Below are positions 1-7,963 of a DNA stretch of 64,000 nt, in pieces (position 1 is the stretch's first letter; each line of letters opens with the position of its first letter). This DNA comes from CAWGHZ01 sp963775315 (GTDB lineage Bacteria > Pseudomonadota > Alphaproteobacteria > MPNO01 > DASWLB01): positions 682,001 to 746,000 of the forward strand of contig CAVZIN010000007.1 in assembly GCA_963775315.1 (NCBI GenBank), written 5' to 3'. The translations under genes were made by a program, and so were the position numbers. Under the pieces are notes generated by a model that made no database searches, was not told where the DNA came from, and saw nothing but the letters and a program-made list of their open reading frames with translations.

Positions 1-455
1 CGGCGAGTTCGTCATCAACATGGCGACCTGGGCGCTGCGCGAGCAGGTGAACGTCACGGCGGGCGTCTACCCGCCGGAGGTCGACGAGGCCGCGCTCGCC
101 GGGCTCGAGATGGTGCCGTCGCGCCTGGTGCGCCCGCCGCGGGTCAAGCTGTCGCCGGTCCAGCTCGAATGCCGGCTGTTCACGACCCTGACGGTGCCGC
201 AGCGGCTCGCCGACAGCTGCCAGGACGTCATCATCGGCCAGGTCGTCGGCGTACATATCGCCGACGATGCGCTGACGCCGGACGGACGCATCGACGTCGT
301 GAAGATCCGCCCGCTCGCGCGGCTCGGCTATCTCGACTACACCAGCATCGAGTTCGAGCTTCACCATGGCACCGCCGCCGGGCCCCGCCAACGAACGCCA
401 GCGGCGCGGGCTCGAAGGCCGGCCGGAGCAGGTTGTCCCCGCCGACGCCGGTTAG
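1..455 (+). CDS. flavin reductase-like domain protein, 5' truncated by window edge
   Basis: The gene enters the window already in frame, and the translation from base 2 (GEFVINMATWALREQVN) fits the FMN-binding split-barrel flavin reductase family (DIM6/NTAB type), which reduces FMN or forms part of two-component monooxygenases. The core with IIGQVVGVHI and RLGYLDYTSIEFEL is typical of the last strands of the barrel. The N-terminal half lies outside the window. The end is uncertain: the main frame has no stop until about 1033 and would run across the whole convergent gene at 452-919, which is not credible. A one-base shift near 350-366 gives a stop at 455, beside the end of that convergent gene, and this end is used here. 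Family call firm, C-terminus not. Confidence 0.6.
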
Positions 456-919
456 CCGGTCGGCTCGGCCGGCTCCGGGGTGAGGCCGGCGGCGCGCACG
501 CCGGCGATGGCGCAGGCCTCGTCCGCATCGGGATCGTCGCCCGACGCGCCGACCGCGCCGACAATTCGGCCCTGCGCGTCCTTCACCAGCACGCCGCCGG
601 GGGTCGGCACCATGCGGCCCTGCGTCGCCGCCATCAGCGACTGGATGAAGTGCGGCGCCTCGGCGGCGAGTTTGCCGATCACGCGGCTCGGCCGGTTCAT
701 CACCAGTGCGCCGAACGCCTTGCCAATCACCACGTCCTGGCGGCGGATGCCGGTGCCGTCCTCGCGCTTGAACGCGACCAGGTCGCCGCCGGCGTCGAGC
801 ACGCAGATGGTCATCGGGCGGAGCTTGCGCGCCCGTCCCTCGGCGAGCGCTGCGTCGACGATGGCGGCGGCGGTGCGAAGGTCGATGCCGCGCGGGCTTG
901 CGGGCGTGACGCGTTCCAT
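452..919 (-). CDS. GlcG/HbpS-like heme-binding domain protein
   Basis: About 155 residues matching the GlcG/HbpS (DUF336, 'heme-degrading') family: an N-terminal helix (RTAAAIVDAALAEGRA), a strand with CVLDAGGDLVAFKRED, then GKAFGALVMNRPS and the glycine-rich PTPGGVLVKD-GRIVGAVGASGD segment that forms the ligand pocket. Members are small cytoplasmic or secreted proteins found beside catabolic operons; the biochemical role is mostly unknown. The start at 919 is chosen because an AGGGGACAGG stretch precedes it; an in-frame ATG at 976 would add 19 residues with no homology. It is convergent with the flavin-reductase fragment. Confidence 0.75.
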   Translation of the reverse strand: MERVTPASPRGIDLRTAAAIVDAALAEGRARKLRPMTICVLDAGGDLVAFKREDGTGIRRQDVVIGKAFGALVMNRPSRVIGKLAAEAPHFIQSLMAATQGRMVPTPGGVLVKDAQGRIVGAVGASGDDPDADEACAIAGVRAAGLTPEPAEPTG

Positions 920-1044
920 CCTGTCCCCTGCATCCTGACGGGCCGACGGGACCAGAACGCTAGCAGCCGGCGACAAGGGGCGGAAGCCGGTTGGCCTCGG
1001 ACGCGCGCGGGCGCTACACTTCGTTCGCTATGAGGGAGGCCGAT

Positions 1045-2307
1045 ATGGTCGCGCATGCCGGTCCGGGCGGGCCGCCGGCCGCCAAGTTCTTTTGCTGGCA
1101 TTTCATGTCCTACCCGTATCTGCCGTCGGATTTCGAGGAGCGCTACGAGACCGGCTGGGTGAAGGCGCCCAATACGCTGTGGGATCGCGAGCGCGCCGCG
1201 GGCGTCTACCAGGAATACATCGACCAGCTCGCTTATGCCGACGAGCTCGGCTTCGACGGCGTCACGGTCAACGAACATCACCAGACGGTCTACGGGCTGA
1301 TGCCGTCGCCCAACCTGATCGCCGCGGCGCTCGCCCAGCGCACGAAGAACGTCAAGATCGCGGTGATCGGCAATCTGCTGCCGCTCCGCCTCAACCCGAT
1401 GCGCGTCGCCGAGGAGTACGCGATGCTCGACTGCATGACGGGCGGGCGGATGATCTGCGGTTTCGCGGTGGGCGCGGGGCAGGAGGCCTTCAACTACGAC
1501 GTGGCTCAGCCCCAGGCGCGCACCAAGTTCTGGGAGGGCGTCGACCTCATCGCCTGCGCCTGGACCGAACCCGGCCCGTTCGCGCACGAGGGGCGGCACT
1601 ATCCGCTGCGCTACGCGAACTGCTGGCCGCTGCCGGTCCAGCGCCCGCACCCGCCGATCTGGATTCCCGGCGGCACCAGCCGGGAGACCATCTGGGAGAC
1701 GGCGAGGCGCGGCTATGCCTACTTCCTTTCGTCGCGCGCGCATGGCGCGGCAACCCGCCAGACGGTCGAGCGCTTCGCGGCGGCGATCGAGGAGGCGGGC
1801 GGGCACTACCACCCGTTCCGCTTCGGGGTGCTGCTCTCGGTCCATGTCGGCGAGACCGACGAGTCCGCGCGCGCCGAATCGCAGGAGGGCATCTGGTACT
1901 TCCTGCAGAAATGCCTGCACGGGCACCTGCGGAAGAAGGGCCGGTTCCTCACCGCCGGGCCGGGCGCGCCGTCGGTGTCGTCCGCGTCCTACGAGGCGGC
2001 GCTCGGCCGGTTCGGCGCGGGCGACGGGCGCATGCTCGGCGACGTCGCCGACTGGGACGAGCTCGACCAATGGAACTCGATCATCGTCGGCAGCCCGCAG
2101 ACGGTGCGCGAGAAGGTGTGGGCGCTGATCGAGCAGGCCGGCGTCGGCAACTTTCTTGTGCAGTTCCATTTCGGCAACATGCCGGACAAGGTCGTGCGCA
2201 ACAGCATGCGGCTGTTCGCGACCGATGTGGCGCCGTACCTCCGCGCCGAGTCTGCGAAGCTGTTCGAGCGCGACTACCCGGCCCTCGCCGAGACCGGCGC
2301 GTCATGA
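1045..2307 (+). CDS. LLM-class flavin-dependent oxidoreductase
   Basis: A bacterial-luciferase-like monooxygenase of about 420 residues (TIM barrel, FMNH2 or F420 dependent, probably cytosolic). Family marks are DELGFDGVTVNEHHQT near residue 70, AEEYAMLDCMTGGRMICG, and HPPIWIPGGTSRETI near the middle. The substrate cannot be read from sequence. It is paralogous to the gene at 9667, sharing the VNEHHQTxYGxMPSP block. The ATG at 1045 is preceded by GGGAGG at a good distance; upstream in-frame ATGs at 991 and 1030 have no such site. The stop overlaps the start of the next gene (ATGA), so the two are translationally coupled and the hydrolase likely acts on the oxygenase product. Confidence 0.85.
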   Translation: MVAHAGPGGPPAAKFFCWHFMSYPYLPSDFEERYETGWVKAPNTLWDRERAAGVYQEYIDQLAYADELGFDGVTVNEHHQTVYGLMPSPNLIAAALAQRTKNVKIAVIGNLLPLRLNPMRVAEEYAMLDCMTGGRMICGFAVGAGQEAFNYDVAQPQARTKFWEGVDLIACAWTEPGPFAHEGRHYPLRYANCWPLPVQRPHPPIWIPGGTSRETIWETARRGYAYFLSSRAHGAATRQTVERFAAAIEEAGGHYHPFRFGVLLSVHVGETDESARAESQEGIWYFLQKCLHGHLRKKGRFLTAGPGAPSVSSASYEAALGRFGAGDGRMLGDVADWDELDQWNSIIVGSPQTVREKVWALIEQAGVGNFLVQFHFGNMPDKVVRNSMRLFATDVAPYLRAESAKLFERDYPALAETGAS

Positions 2308-3122
2308 GCGCGCCGATGCTGATCCTTCCGGGCGGCCGAAAGGTCGCGCTGGCCGAGGCGGGCGAGGGGACCCCGGTCCTCTACCTCCACGATTTCATCG
2401 ACGTGCATGGCGCGACCGGCGACTGGTTCCCTTTCCACCGTGCGCTCGCGGCTCGCCACCGGCTGATCGCGCCGCCCCATGCCGGCTGCAACGGCTCGGA
2501 CGAGGACGAGGACGCGATCGGCATCGAGGACGCCGTGTTTCATGTGTTGGAGCTGCTCGACACGCTCGGGCTCGACCGGCTGGCGGTGGTCGGGACCGGC
2601 ATCGGCGGCTGGGTCGCGGCCGAGCTCGCCGTCAGGGCACGGGCACGTGTCGCGCGGCTGGTGCTGATCGGCGCCTGCGGCCTCCATCTGCCGGGCGAGC
2701 CGATCGCCGATCTGTTCTACGAGGTGCAGCCGGTGAACGGCGAGCATACCGACGCCTACCGCCGCATGTTGTTCGCCGCGCCCGACTCCGCCGAAGCGCT
2801 GGAATGGGCGCCGCGCGGCCGGTTGGCCCCGGAGCGCGACATGCTGCGTTATCGCATGTTCCGCTTCGCCCATCGGGTGGGGTTCGAGCCGCCCTACATG
2901 CACCACCGGCTGCTCCGCCGCCGGCTGCGCCACTATCCCGGTCCGGCGCTGGTGCTGTGGGGCGAGCAGGATGGGCTGGTGCCGCCGTCGCACGGGCGCG
3001 CCTATGCCGAGGGGCTTTCGGGCGCGCGGCTCCGCACCTATCCGGGTGCCGGCCACTCGGTGCACGTCGAGCGCGGGGAAGAGCTGGCGGCCGACGTGCT
3101 CGCGTTCCTCGCGGAAGGCTGA
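2304..3122 (+). CDS. alpha/beta-hydrolase fold protein with replaced nucleophile
   Basis: A 272-residue alpha/beta-hydrolase fold protein coupled to the LLM gene by a 4-base overlap. The fold marks are clear: YLHDFIDVHG (oxyanion-hole strand), DRLAVVGTGIGGWVAAELA (nucleophile elbow), VLWGEQDGLVPP (acid residue) and YPGAGHSVHVE (catalytic His). In the elbow the usual G-x-S-x-G reads G-T-G-I-G, so the nucleophile position is glycine while Asp and His remain. Either the protein is not a serine hydrolase (some family members work as lyases or dioxygenases without the Ser) or it is inactive. The coupling to a flavin monooxygenase makes a role in the same degradation step plausible. Confidence 0.8.
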   Translation: MSAPMLILPGGRKVALAEAGEGTPVLYLHDFIDVHGATGDWFPFHRALAARHRLIAPPHAGCNGSDEDEDAIGIEDAVFHVLELLDTLGLDRLAVVGTGIGGWVAAELAVRARARVARLVLIGACGLHLPGEPIADLFYEVQPVNGEHTDAYRRMLFAAPDSAEALEWAPRGRLAPERDMLRYRMFRFAHRVGFEPPYMHHRLLRRRLRHYPGPALVLWGEQDGLVPPSHGRAYAEGLSGARLRTYPGAGHSVHVERGEELAADVLAFLAEG

Positions 3123-3132
3123 CCGGGGCGGT

Positions 3133-4137
3133 TCAGACGTCCAACGTCGACGGGGCGAAGATTTCCTCGAGCGTCACCCGGCGGTCGGTCAGCCCCTGCT
3201 CGTGCACGTACCGGGTGATGGTTTCTAGCACGTCGCGCGCGCCCTTGACGCCGTACGCCAGCGGCTCGGTAGCGAATCCCTTGGCCGCATCGTCGCCGAG
3301 AAGCCCACTTTCGACCCACGGGGTGACCAGGCTCATCCCCTTGGCCCGCTGCGCATCCCGTGCGGCGCGCATGGCGGCGAATATGTTGAGCGGCACCCAC
3401 GGGTATTTCTCGACGATCGACCGGCGCACCACCATCGCATGATTGATCGGATAGAGGCCGGTCTTGCGATAGAAGCGCCTCTTCTCCGCGTCGATGTCTG
3501 GGAACAGGGGCCTGATACCGGGCACCTGCGCGAGGTCGACGGTCGAGCGGTCGACCAGGTTGCGCTGGCGGATGTAGAGCAGCGTCGCGTCGAGGTCGCC
3601 CTTCACCAGCATCTCGCCGATATCGCGGTCCGCCGGGATCTGGTTCACCGTGACGCCCGGCGGCGGCTTGAAGCCCGTCGTGCCGCCGTGGCTGCGCTCG
3701 GGCGTGCGTTCCATCCACCATTCGATGTCGCGCGGATGCACGCCGAACTCGTGCTGCAGGATGCCGCGCCCCCAGATCGCCGCGGTCTGCTGGTATTCCG
3801 GCACGCCGACCCGCTTGCCCTTGAGGTCGGCGGGACTCTCGATTCCACGGTCGGTGCGAATCCACGCCCAGGTGTGGAAGAAGTGCCGCGTCGTGAAGAC
3901 CGGGATGCCGACCCAGCGCGTGTCGCCGCGCGCGGTCGCGATGGTCAGGGACGACATCGACATCTCGGAGACGTCGAATTCCGCGAACTTGAGCTGCCGC
4001 CAGAACATCTCGGACGGGAAGACGCAGGTGGGCAGCAGGCGGATGCCCTCCGGCGCCACCTCGCCGTCGAGGATCGGGCGGGTGCGCGGATTGTCGGAAA
4101 GGGCGATCGAGAGATCGAGGAGGGATGCGCTTGTCAT
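3133..4137 (-). CDS. 4,5-dihydroxyphthalate decarboxylase-like / type 2 periplasmic-binding-fold protein
   Basis: A 334-residue protein resembling the Pht5-like 4,5-dihydroxyphthalate decarboxylase group, which has the type 2 periplasmic-binding fold. The start LLDLSIALSDNPRTRPIL is the typical first strand; EMSMSSLTIATARGD, ADLKGKRVGVPEYQQTA and NHAMVVRRSIVEKYPWV follow in the usual order. There is no signal peptide, which favours a cytosolic enzyme-like protein over a transport receptor, although many such proteins are annotated as ABC binding proteins. Its start lies about 60 bases after the GrdB-like gene on the same strand, so the two may form one operon. The substrate is not predictable. 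Confidence 0.7.
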   Translation of the reverse strand: MTSASLLDLSIALSDNPRTRPILDGEVAPEGIRLLPTCVFPSEMFWRQLKFAEFDVSEMSMSSLTIATARGDTRWVGIPVFTTRHFFHTWAWIRTDRGIESPADLKGKRVGVPEYQQTAAIWGRGILQHEFGVHPRDIEWWMERTPERSHGGTTGFKPPPGVTVNQIPADRDIGEMLVKGDLDATLLYIRQRNLVDRSTVDLAQVPGIRPLFPDIDAEKRRFYRKTGLYPINHAMVVRRSIVEKYPWVPLNIFAAMRAARDAQRAKGMSLVTPWVESGLLGDDAAKGFATEPLAYGVKGARDVLETITRYVHEQGLTDRRVTLEEIFAPSTLDV

Positions 4138-4196
4138 GGGCGGAGCGTCGCCCCGCCTACGGCCGCCGTCAAGCGGAACGGCGGCCGCGTGGGCAG

Positions 4197-5421
4197 CTAT
4201 CCGCGCGGCGCAAGATGCCCTTGGTGCGCGGGGACGAGCGAGCTCTCGCCGAACCGCTTCAGGTTCGGGTCGTCCGAGGCGAGCAGCGAGGCCCTTAGCC
4301 GCAGCATCATCTCGCCTGCCATCGTCTTGCCGAAGAACCAGCGGTCGAGCGCGATGTCCGTGACGTGGCCGGGCCGGGCGAGCCCCGCCTGGTAGTAGAA
4401 GTGCTTGAGGTCGTCCGTCGCGAACTTCACGGTGCGGTCGAGCGCGAACTGCGGCAGCGGATTCGGGACGCCTTTGTCGTCCGTATAGGCGATGGCGAGG
4501 GCGACGATCCGGTCGAGGGCGAGCCCGCTGATCCGGTCGAACTGGCGTCCGCTGTGCTGCGCGACCCACGCGTCCCGCAGCGGGCGGAGCCGCGCGATCT
4601 CGCCGCGCACGGCGTCGGCGAGGGCGGCCGGATGGCGCGGTGGTACCGCCGGGCGCGCGGGATCGGGTGGCGCCGTCCAGGGCGCGGTTCCGGCTGGCAG
4701 GGCAGGTGCGGAGTTCGGGGAAGTCCTCGAGGATCGGCCCGTCGGTCCGCGCGAGTTGGCCGATCACGGTCCGCAGCACGCGGCGCTGGAGATCGGGCGC
4801 CTCGGGCGCGCCGAAGGGGCGGCCGAGCTCGAACGGCACGACCAGCGCGCGCGGCGGGCGGATCAGCGCGACATGGTCGCGGATCGCGCCGATCAGCGCG
4901 GTCGGGATGCCTTCGCGTTCCAGAAGATGAGCAAGCCCGCACACGGCGCGCGTACACATCGGTCAGACACCGGCGAGGATCACCCCGTTGACGCCGTCGC
5001 CCTTCATCTCCGCCGCGAGCGTGCCGATCGCCTCGGCATAGGCGGTGGGTGGCGTGGAGCCCATGAACCCGTAATGGCGCGGCCCCGCCCCGCCGATTTC
5101 GCCTGCCTCCGCCATTTCGTGCAGCCGGTGGATCGGAAACACCGTGTCGATGTCGCGCATCAGCCCGGTGCGGTCGAAGTTGGGCGCGATGTGGCTGGTG
5201 ACCACCTCACTGAGGTCGGCGTCGTCAGGAATCGTCCGCCAGTCCGCCTGTCCCGGCACGAACGGCGGCGCGCCATGCAGATGCAGCCCGGCCGTCGTGA
5301 TGAGCGCGATGCGGCGCTCGGCGAGCGGCGGGCCGCCCACGCATGGCGTCTCGCCCAGTTCGGGCATCGGCTGGTTGACGAGCCGCGACCGGTAGGGCTC
5401 GGGCAGGTCGGTCAGGAACAT
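4197..5421 (-). CDS. GrdB/PrdB-like selenoprotein (in-frame TGA as Sec), one frameshift
   Basis: Two apparent pieces form one protein of about 407 residues related to the B-subunit family of glycine/betaine/proline reductases. The first piece (ALITTAGLHLHGAPPF, HIAPNFDRTGLMRDID, KGDGVNGVILAGV) ends at a TGA at 4965-4963, but the same frame continues with PMCTRAVCGLAHLLEREG, exactly the family's next segment. Read as selenocysteine the TGA gives U-P-M-C-T-R-A-V-C, the UxxC redox motif expected there, and GIPTALIGAIRDHV plus PPRALVVPFELGRPFG follow. Downstream the frame breaks at a G run at 4717-4720 (plus strand); removing one base restores a natural C-terminus with LKHFYYQAGLARPG and DRWFFGKTMAGEM. 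ATG 5421 has GGAGGAGG before it; ATG 5442 does not. Known members of this family are selenoproteins or have Cys at this site. No selA, selB, selC or selD is in the window. Confidence 0.8.
4926..4960 (-). promoter_or_regulatory. candidate bacterial SECIS hairpin after the Sec TGA
   Basis: Directly 3' of the TGA (4965-4963) the message can fold by hand into an outer GAUG/CAUC stem (nt +3 to +6 with +34 to +37) and an upper CGCGC/GUGCG stem (+11 to +15 with +21 to +25, one G-U pair) closing a five-base loop GCCGU. A guanine in the first loop positions and a loop starting about 16 nt after UGA are the accepted bacterial SECIS marks. The fold energy was not computed. Confidence 0.5.
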
Positions 5422-5549
5422 CGGCGCCTCCTCCGCGGTCATGGCCGCGGCGCCATTCTCGGGTCGCGAGGGGTGCGCGGCAAGGACCGAATGGTGTTAT
5501 GGTCGGGGCAAGAGACAAGAGCGATATTGCTGCGCTTGGGGAGGTCAGC

Positions 5550-6797
5550 ATGGCGAACAGGCGGCATGACGTCGTCATTGTCGGCGGCGGGACGGCGGGC
5601 ATCACGGTGGCGGCGAGCCTCCGCCGCCATGGGCCGAAATCGCTCGACGTGGCCATCGTCGAGCCGGCCGAATTCCACTATTACCAGCCGGCCTGGACCC
5701 TGGTCGGCGCAGGCGTGTACCCGCTGTCAAAGACCCGCCGCACCGTGTCCGAGCTTGTGCCGCCGGGCGTGGTGCTGATCAAGGACGCGGCGGCGACGTT
5801 CGATCCCGATGCGAACGAGATCACGCTCGCCTCGGGCGACACGGTCGGCTACGGCCACCTCGTGGTATGTCCGGGCATCGTGCTCGACTGGCAGAAGATC
5901 GAGGGGCTGCCCGACGCGCTCGGCCAGAACGGGGTGTGCAGCAACTACTCGGTCGATTACGCTGAATACACATGGCGCTGCATTCAGGGCCTCGGGCGCG
6001 GCGCGAAGGTGCTGTGCACCCAGCCGCCCATGCCGTTCAAATGCCCGGGCGCGCCGCAGAAGATCGCCTATCTCGCGGCCGATCACCTGCGCCGCAAGGG
6101 GCTCCTCAAGGATTGCGACGTCAAGTTCCTGACCGCGACCCCGGCGATCTTCGGCGTGCCCTTCTTCGCGAAGGAGCTGAACAAGGTCGCTGCGCGCTAC
6201 GGCATCGGGGTGTCGCTGTCGCACAATCTGGTCTCGGTCGACGGTCCGGGACGGAAGGCGACGTTCGAGATCGTCGCCGGAGACAAGCCGGGCGAGCGGG
6301 TGACGCTGTCCTTCGACATGCTTCACGTCACGCCGCCGCAGAGCCCGCCCGCCGCAATCAAGTCGAGCCCGCTCGTGAACGCGGCCGGATGGGTCGATGT
6401 CGACCAGAACACGCTGCGCCATACCAAGTACGCGAACGTGTTCGGGCTGGGCGACGTGATCTCGGCGCCCAACTCCAAGACCGCGGCGGCGGTCCGCAAG
6501 CAGGCGCCCGTGGTAGTGCGCAACTTGCTGCACGCCAAGGCGGGCCAGGAGCTCGAGAAGGGCTATGACGGCTACGCGTCCTGCCCGCTGACGACCGCCT
6601 ACGGCAAGGTGATGATGGCCGAGTTCATCTATGCCGGGAAGGTGACGCCCACCCTGCCGCTCGATCCCGCGAAGGAGCGATGGGTCAACTGGTGGATCAA
6701 GACCACCGGCCTGCCGCTGATGTACTGGCGGTACATGCTGAAGGGCTACGAGCGGTTCCCCGGCCATAACACGAAATGGAAGGGCGACGCCGCTTAA
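5550..6797 (+). CDS. sqr: sulfide:quinone oxidoreductase, type II-like
   Basis: A 415-residue FAD-dependent disulfide oxidoreductase of the SQR family. The FAD site VVIVGGGTAGITVAASL is at the N-terminus, followed by EFHYYQPAWTLVGAG. Two cysteines sit where the redox pair of type II (SQRDL/HMT2-like) enzymes is found: NGVCSNYSV near residue 145 and MPFKCPGAPQK near 180. The second FAD motif NVFGLGDVISAPNSKTAAA and a C-terminal amphipathic region (INWW-like, GLPLMYWRYMLKGYERF) fit attachment to the cytoplasmic membrane, where electrons from sulfide pass to quinone. The ATG at 5550 has GGGGAGG upstream. It is divergent from the GrdB-like gene; the following TRAP receptor is 41 bases downstream. 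Confidence 0.88.
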   Translation: MANRRHDVVIVGGGTAGITVAASLRRHGPKSLDVAIVEPAEFHYYQPAWTLVGAGVYPLSKTRRTVSELVPPGVVLIKDAAATFDPDANEITLASGDTVGYGHLVVCPGIVLDWQKIEGLPDALGQNGVCSNYSVDYAEYTWRCIQGLGRGAKVLCTQPPMPFKCPGAPQKIAYLAADHLRRKGLLKDCDVKFLTATPAIFGVPFFAKELNKVAARYGIGVSLSHNLVSVDGPGRKATFEIVAGDKPGERVTLSFDMLHVTPPQSPPAAIKSSPLVNAAGWVDVDQNTLRHTKYANVFGLGDVISAPNSKTAAAVRKQAPVVVRNLLHAKAGQELEKGYDGYASCPLTTAYGKVMMAEFIYAGKVTPTLPLDPAKERWVNWWIKTTGLPLMYWRYMLKGYERFPGHNTKWKGDAA

Positions 6798-6838
6798 CCC
6801 GGCCGCCGAACCTTCCGTACATGCAGAGGGAGAAGTCC

Positions 6839-7849
6839 ATGATCCGTCTTCGCACGGCGCTCGTGCTCGCTCTTGGCATCACAGCGGCGTTTGCCGCCGT
6901 GGCGCCCGCTCGCGCGGCACAGCCGATCCAACTCAAGTTCGCCGATCCCGGAGCGCCGGGCGACTGGATCCAGAAGGCCATCGAGGCCTGGGCCGCGCGG
7001 GTGAAGGACGCCACGCACGGTCTGGTGGACGTCAAGGTCTACCCCGGAGGGACGATCGGCAATTTCCGCAACGTCTACGACCGGCTGCTGAACGGGGTGG
7101 CGGACGCGGCCTTCGGGGCGCTCGGCCGCTTGCAGGACCAGTACCCCCGCTCTTCGGTTTCGAACCTACCCTTCCTCACCGACCGCAGCTCGGTCGCCGG
7201 GCGCGCGATGTGGCAGCTCTATTCCGACGGCGTGATCACCAAGGAGTTCAAGGACATCAAGCTGATCGCCCTGTTCGGGTTCGGGGTTTCGGGCCTGCAC
7301 TTCGTGGAGCCGGCCAAGTCTCTCGACGACTTGCGCGGGCTGAAGATCCTCGTTAACGGCCGCTCGGACGGCAAGCTCGTCGAGCTGCTCGGCGCGACGC
7401 CGATCAGCTCCAATCCGGCCGTCATGTACCAGTCGCTGAGCCGCGGCCTCGCCCAGGGGATCGATTTCACCTATACCGGGCTCGTCGCCTTTCACCTCTA
7501 CGATCTGCTTAAGTACCACCTGGAGGCGCCTTTCGGCACCACCATCGGGTTCTACGCCTTCAACAAGCAATCCTTTGCCCGCTTGCCGGAGACAGCGCAG
7601 AAGGAGATCGACAGTGTCTCGGGGCTCGCGGAGACCGTCGACATGGGCAAGCGCGCCGATGCCGAGGACGCGCGCACCCGTGCGTTGGTCCTCAAGGGCA
7701 AGGGTCAGGTGACGATCCACCTGCCACCCGCCCAGATCGAGACGATGAAGAAGCGGTTCGAGCCCTTTACGGAGGACTGGGTGAAATCGACGCCTGACGG
7801 CGCCGCCGTCCTCGCCGCCTACCGCAAGGCGACGGAAGAAGCGAAATAG
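6839..7849 (+). CDS. TRAP transporter DctP-type receptor, same subfamily as the array
   Basis: A 336-residue periplasmic receptor with an N-terminal signal peptide (cleavage near APARAAQP). It carries the marks of the subfamily seen in the array at 32167-48322: FRNVYDRLLNGVADAAFG in the first lobe, LRGLKILVNGRSDGKLVELL at the hinge, and the C-terminal DWVKSTPDGAAVLAAYRKAT. The base GLKI-R found in classical DctP is L here, with the basic residue four positions later (NGR). At the position of the usual GWPA it reads YTGLVAFHLYDLL. GAGGGAGAAG precedes the start. It follows sqr on the same strand with no DctQ or DctM nearby; a role beside sulfide oxidation is not evident. Confidence 0.85.
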   Translation: MIRLRTALVLALGITAAFAAVAPARAAQPIQLKFADPGAPGDWIQKAIEAWAARVKDATHGLVDVKVYPGGTIGNFRNVYDRLLNGVADAAFGALGRLQDQYPRSSVSNLPFLTDRSSVAGRAMWQLYSDGVITKEFKDIKLIALFGFGVSGLHFVEPAKSLDDLRGLKILVNGRSDGKLVELLGATPISSNPAVMYQSLSRGLAQGIDFTYTGLVAFHLYDLLKYHLEAPFGTTIGFYAFNKQSFARLPETAQKEIDSVSGLAETVDMGKRADAEDARTRALVLKGKGQVTIHLPPAQIETMKKRFEPFTEDWVKSTPDGAAVLAAYRKATEEAK

Positions 7850-7963
7850 GGCCGGTCGCGGCCCGGGGCCCGATCCCGCCCCGGGGCGCTGCCGCTCGTT
7901 GACCCTGTGCCGGGCGTGGCGGCCCGCATTGACCCTGTCCGGAGCGCGGACTACGTTCCGGCC

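Noticed and set aside
4140..4959. A separate gene starting at ATG 4959 (MCTRAVCGLAH)
   Set aside because: It is the continuation of the GrdB-like protein after the Sec TGA; no ribosome site precedes ATG 4959 and its sequence starts mid-domain.
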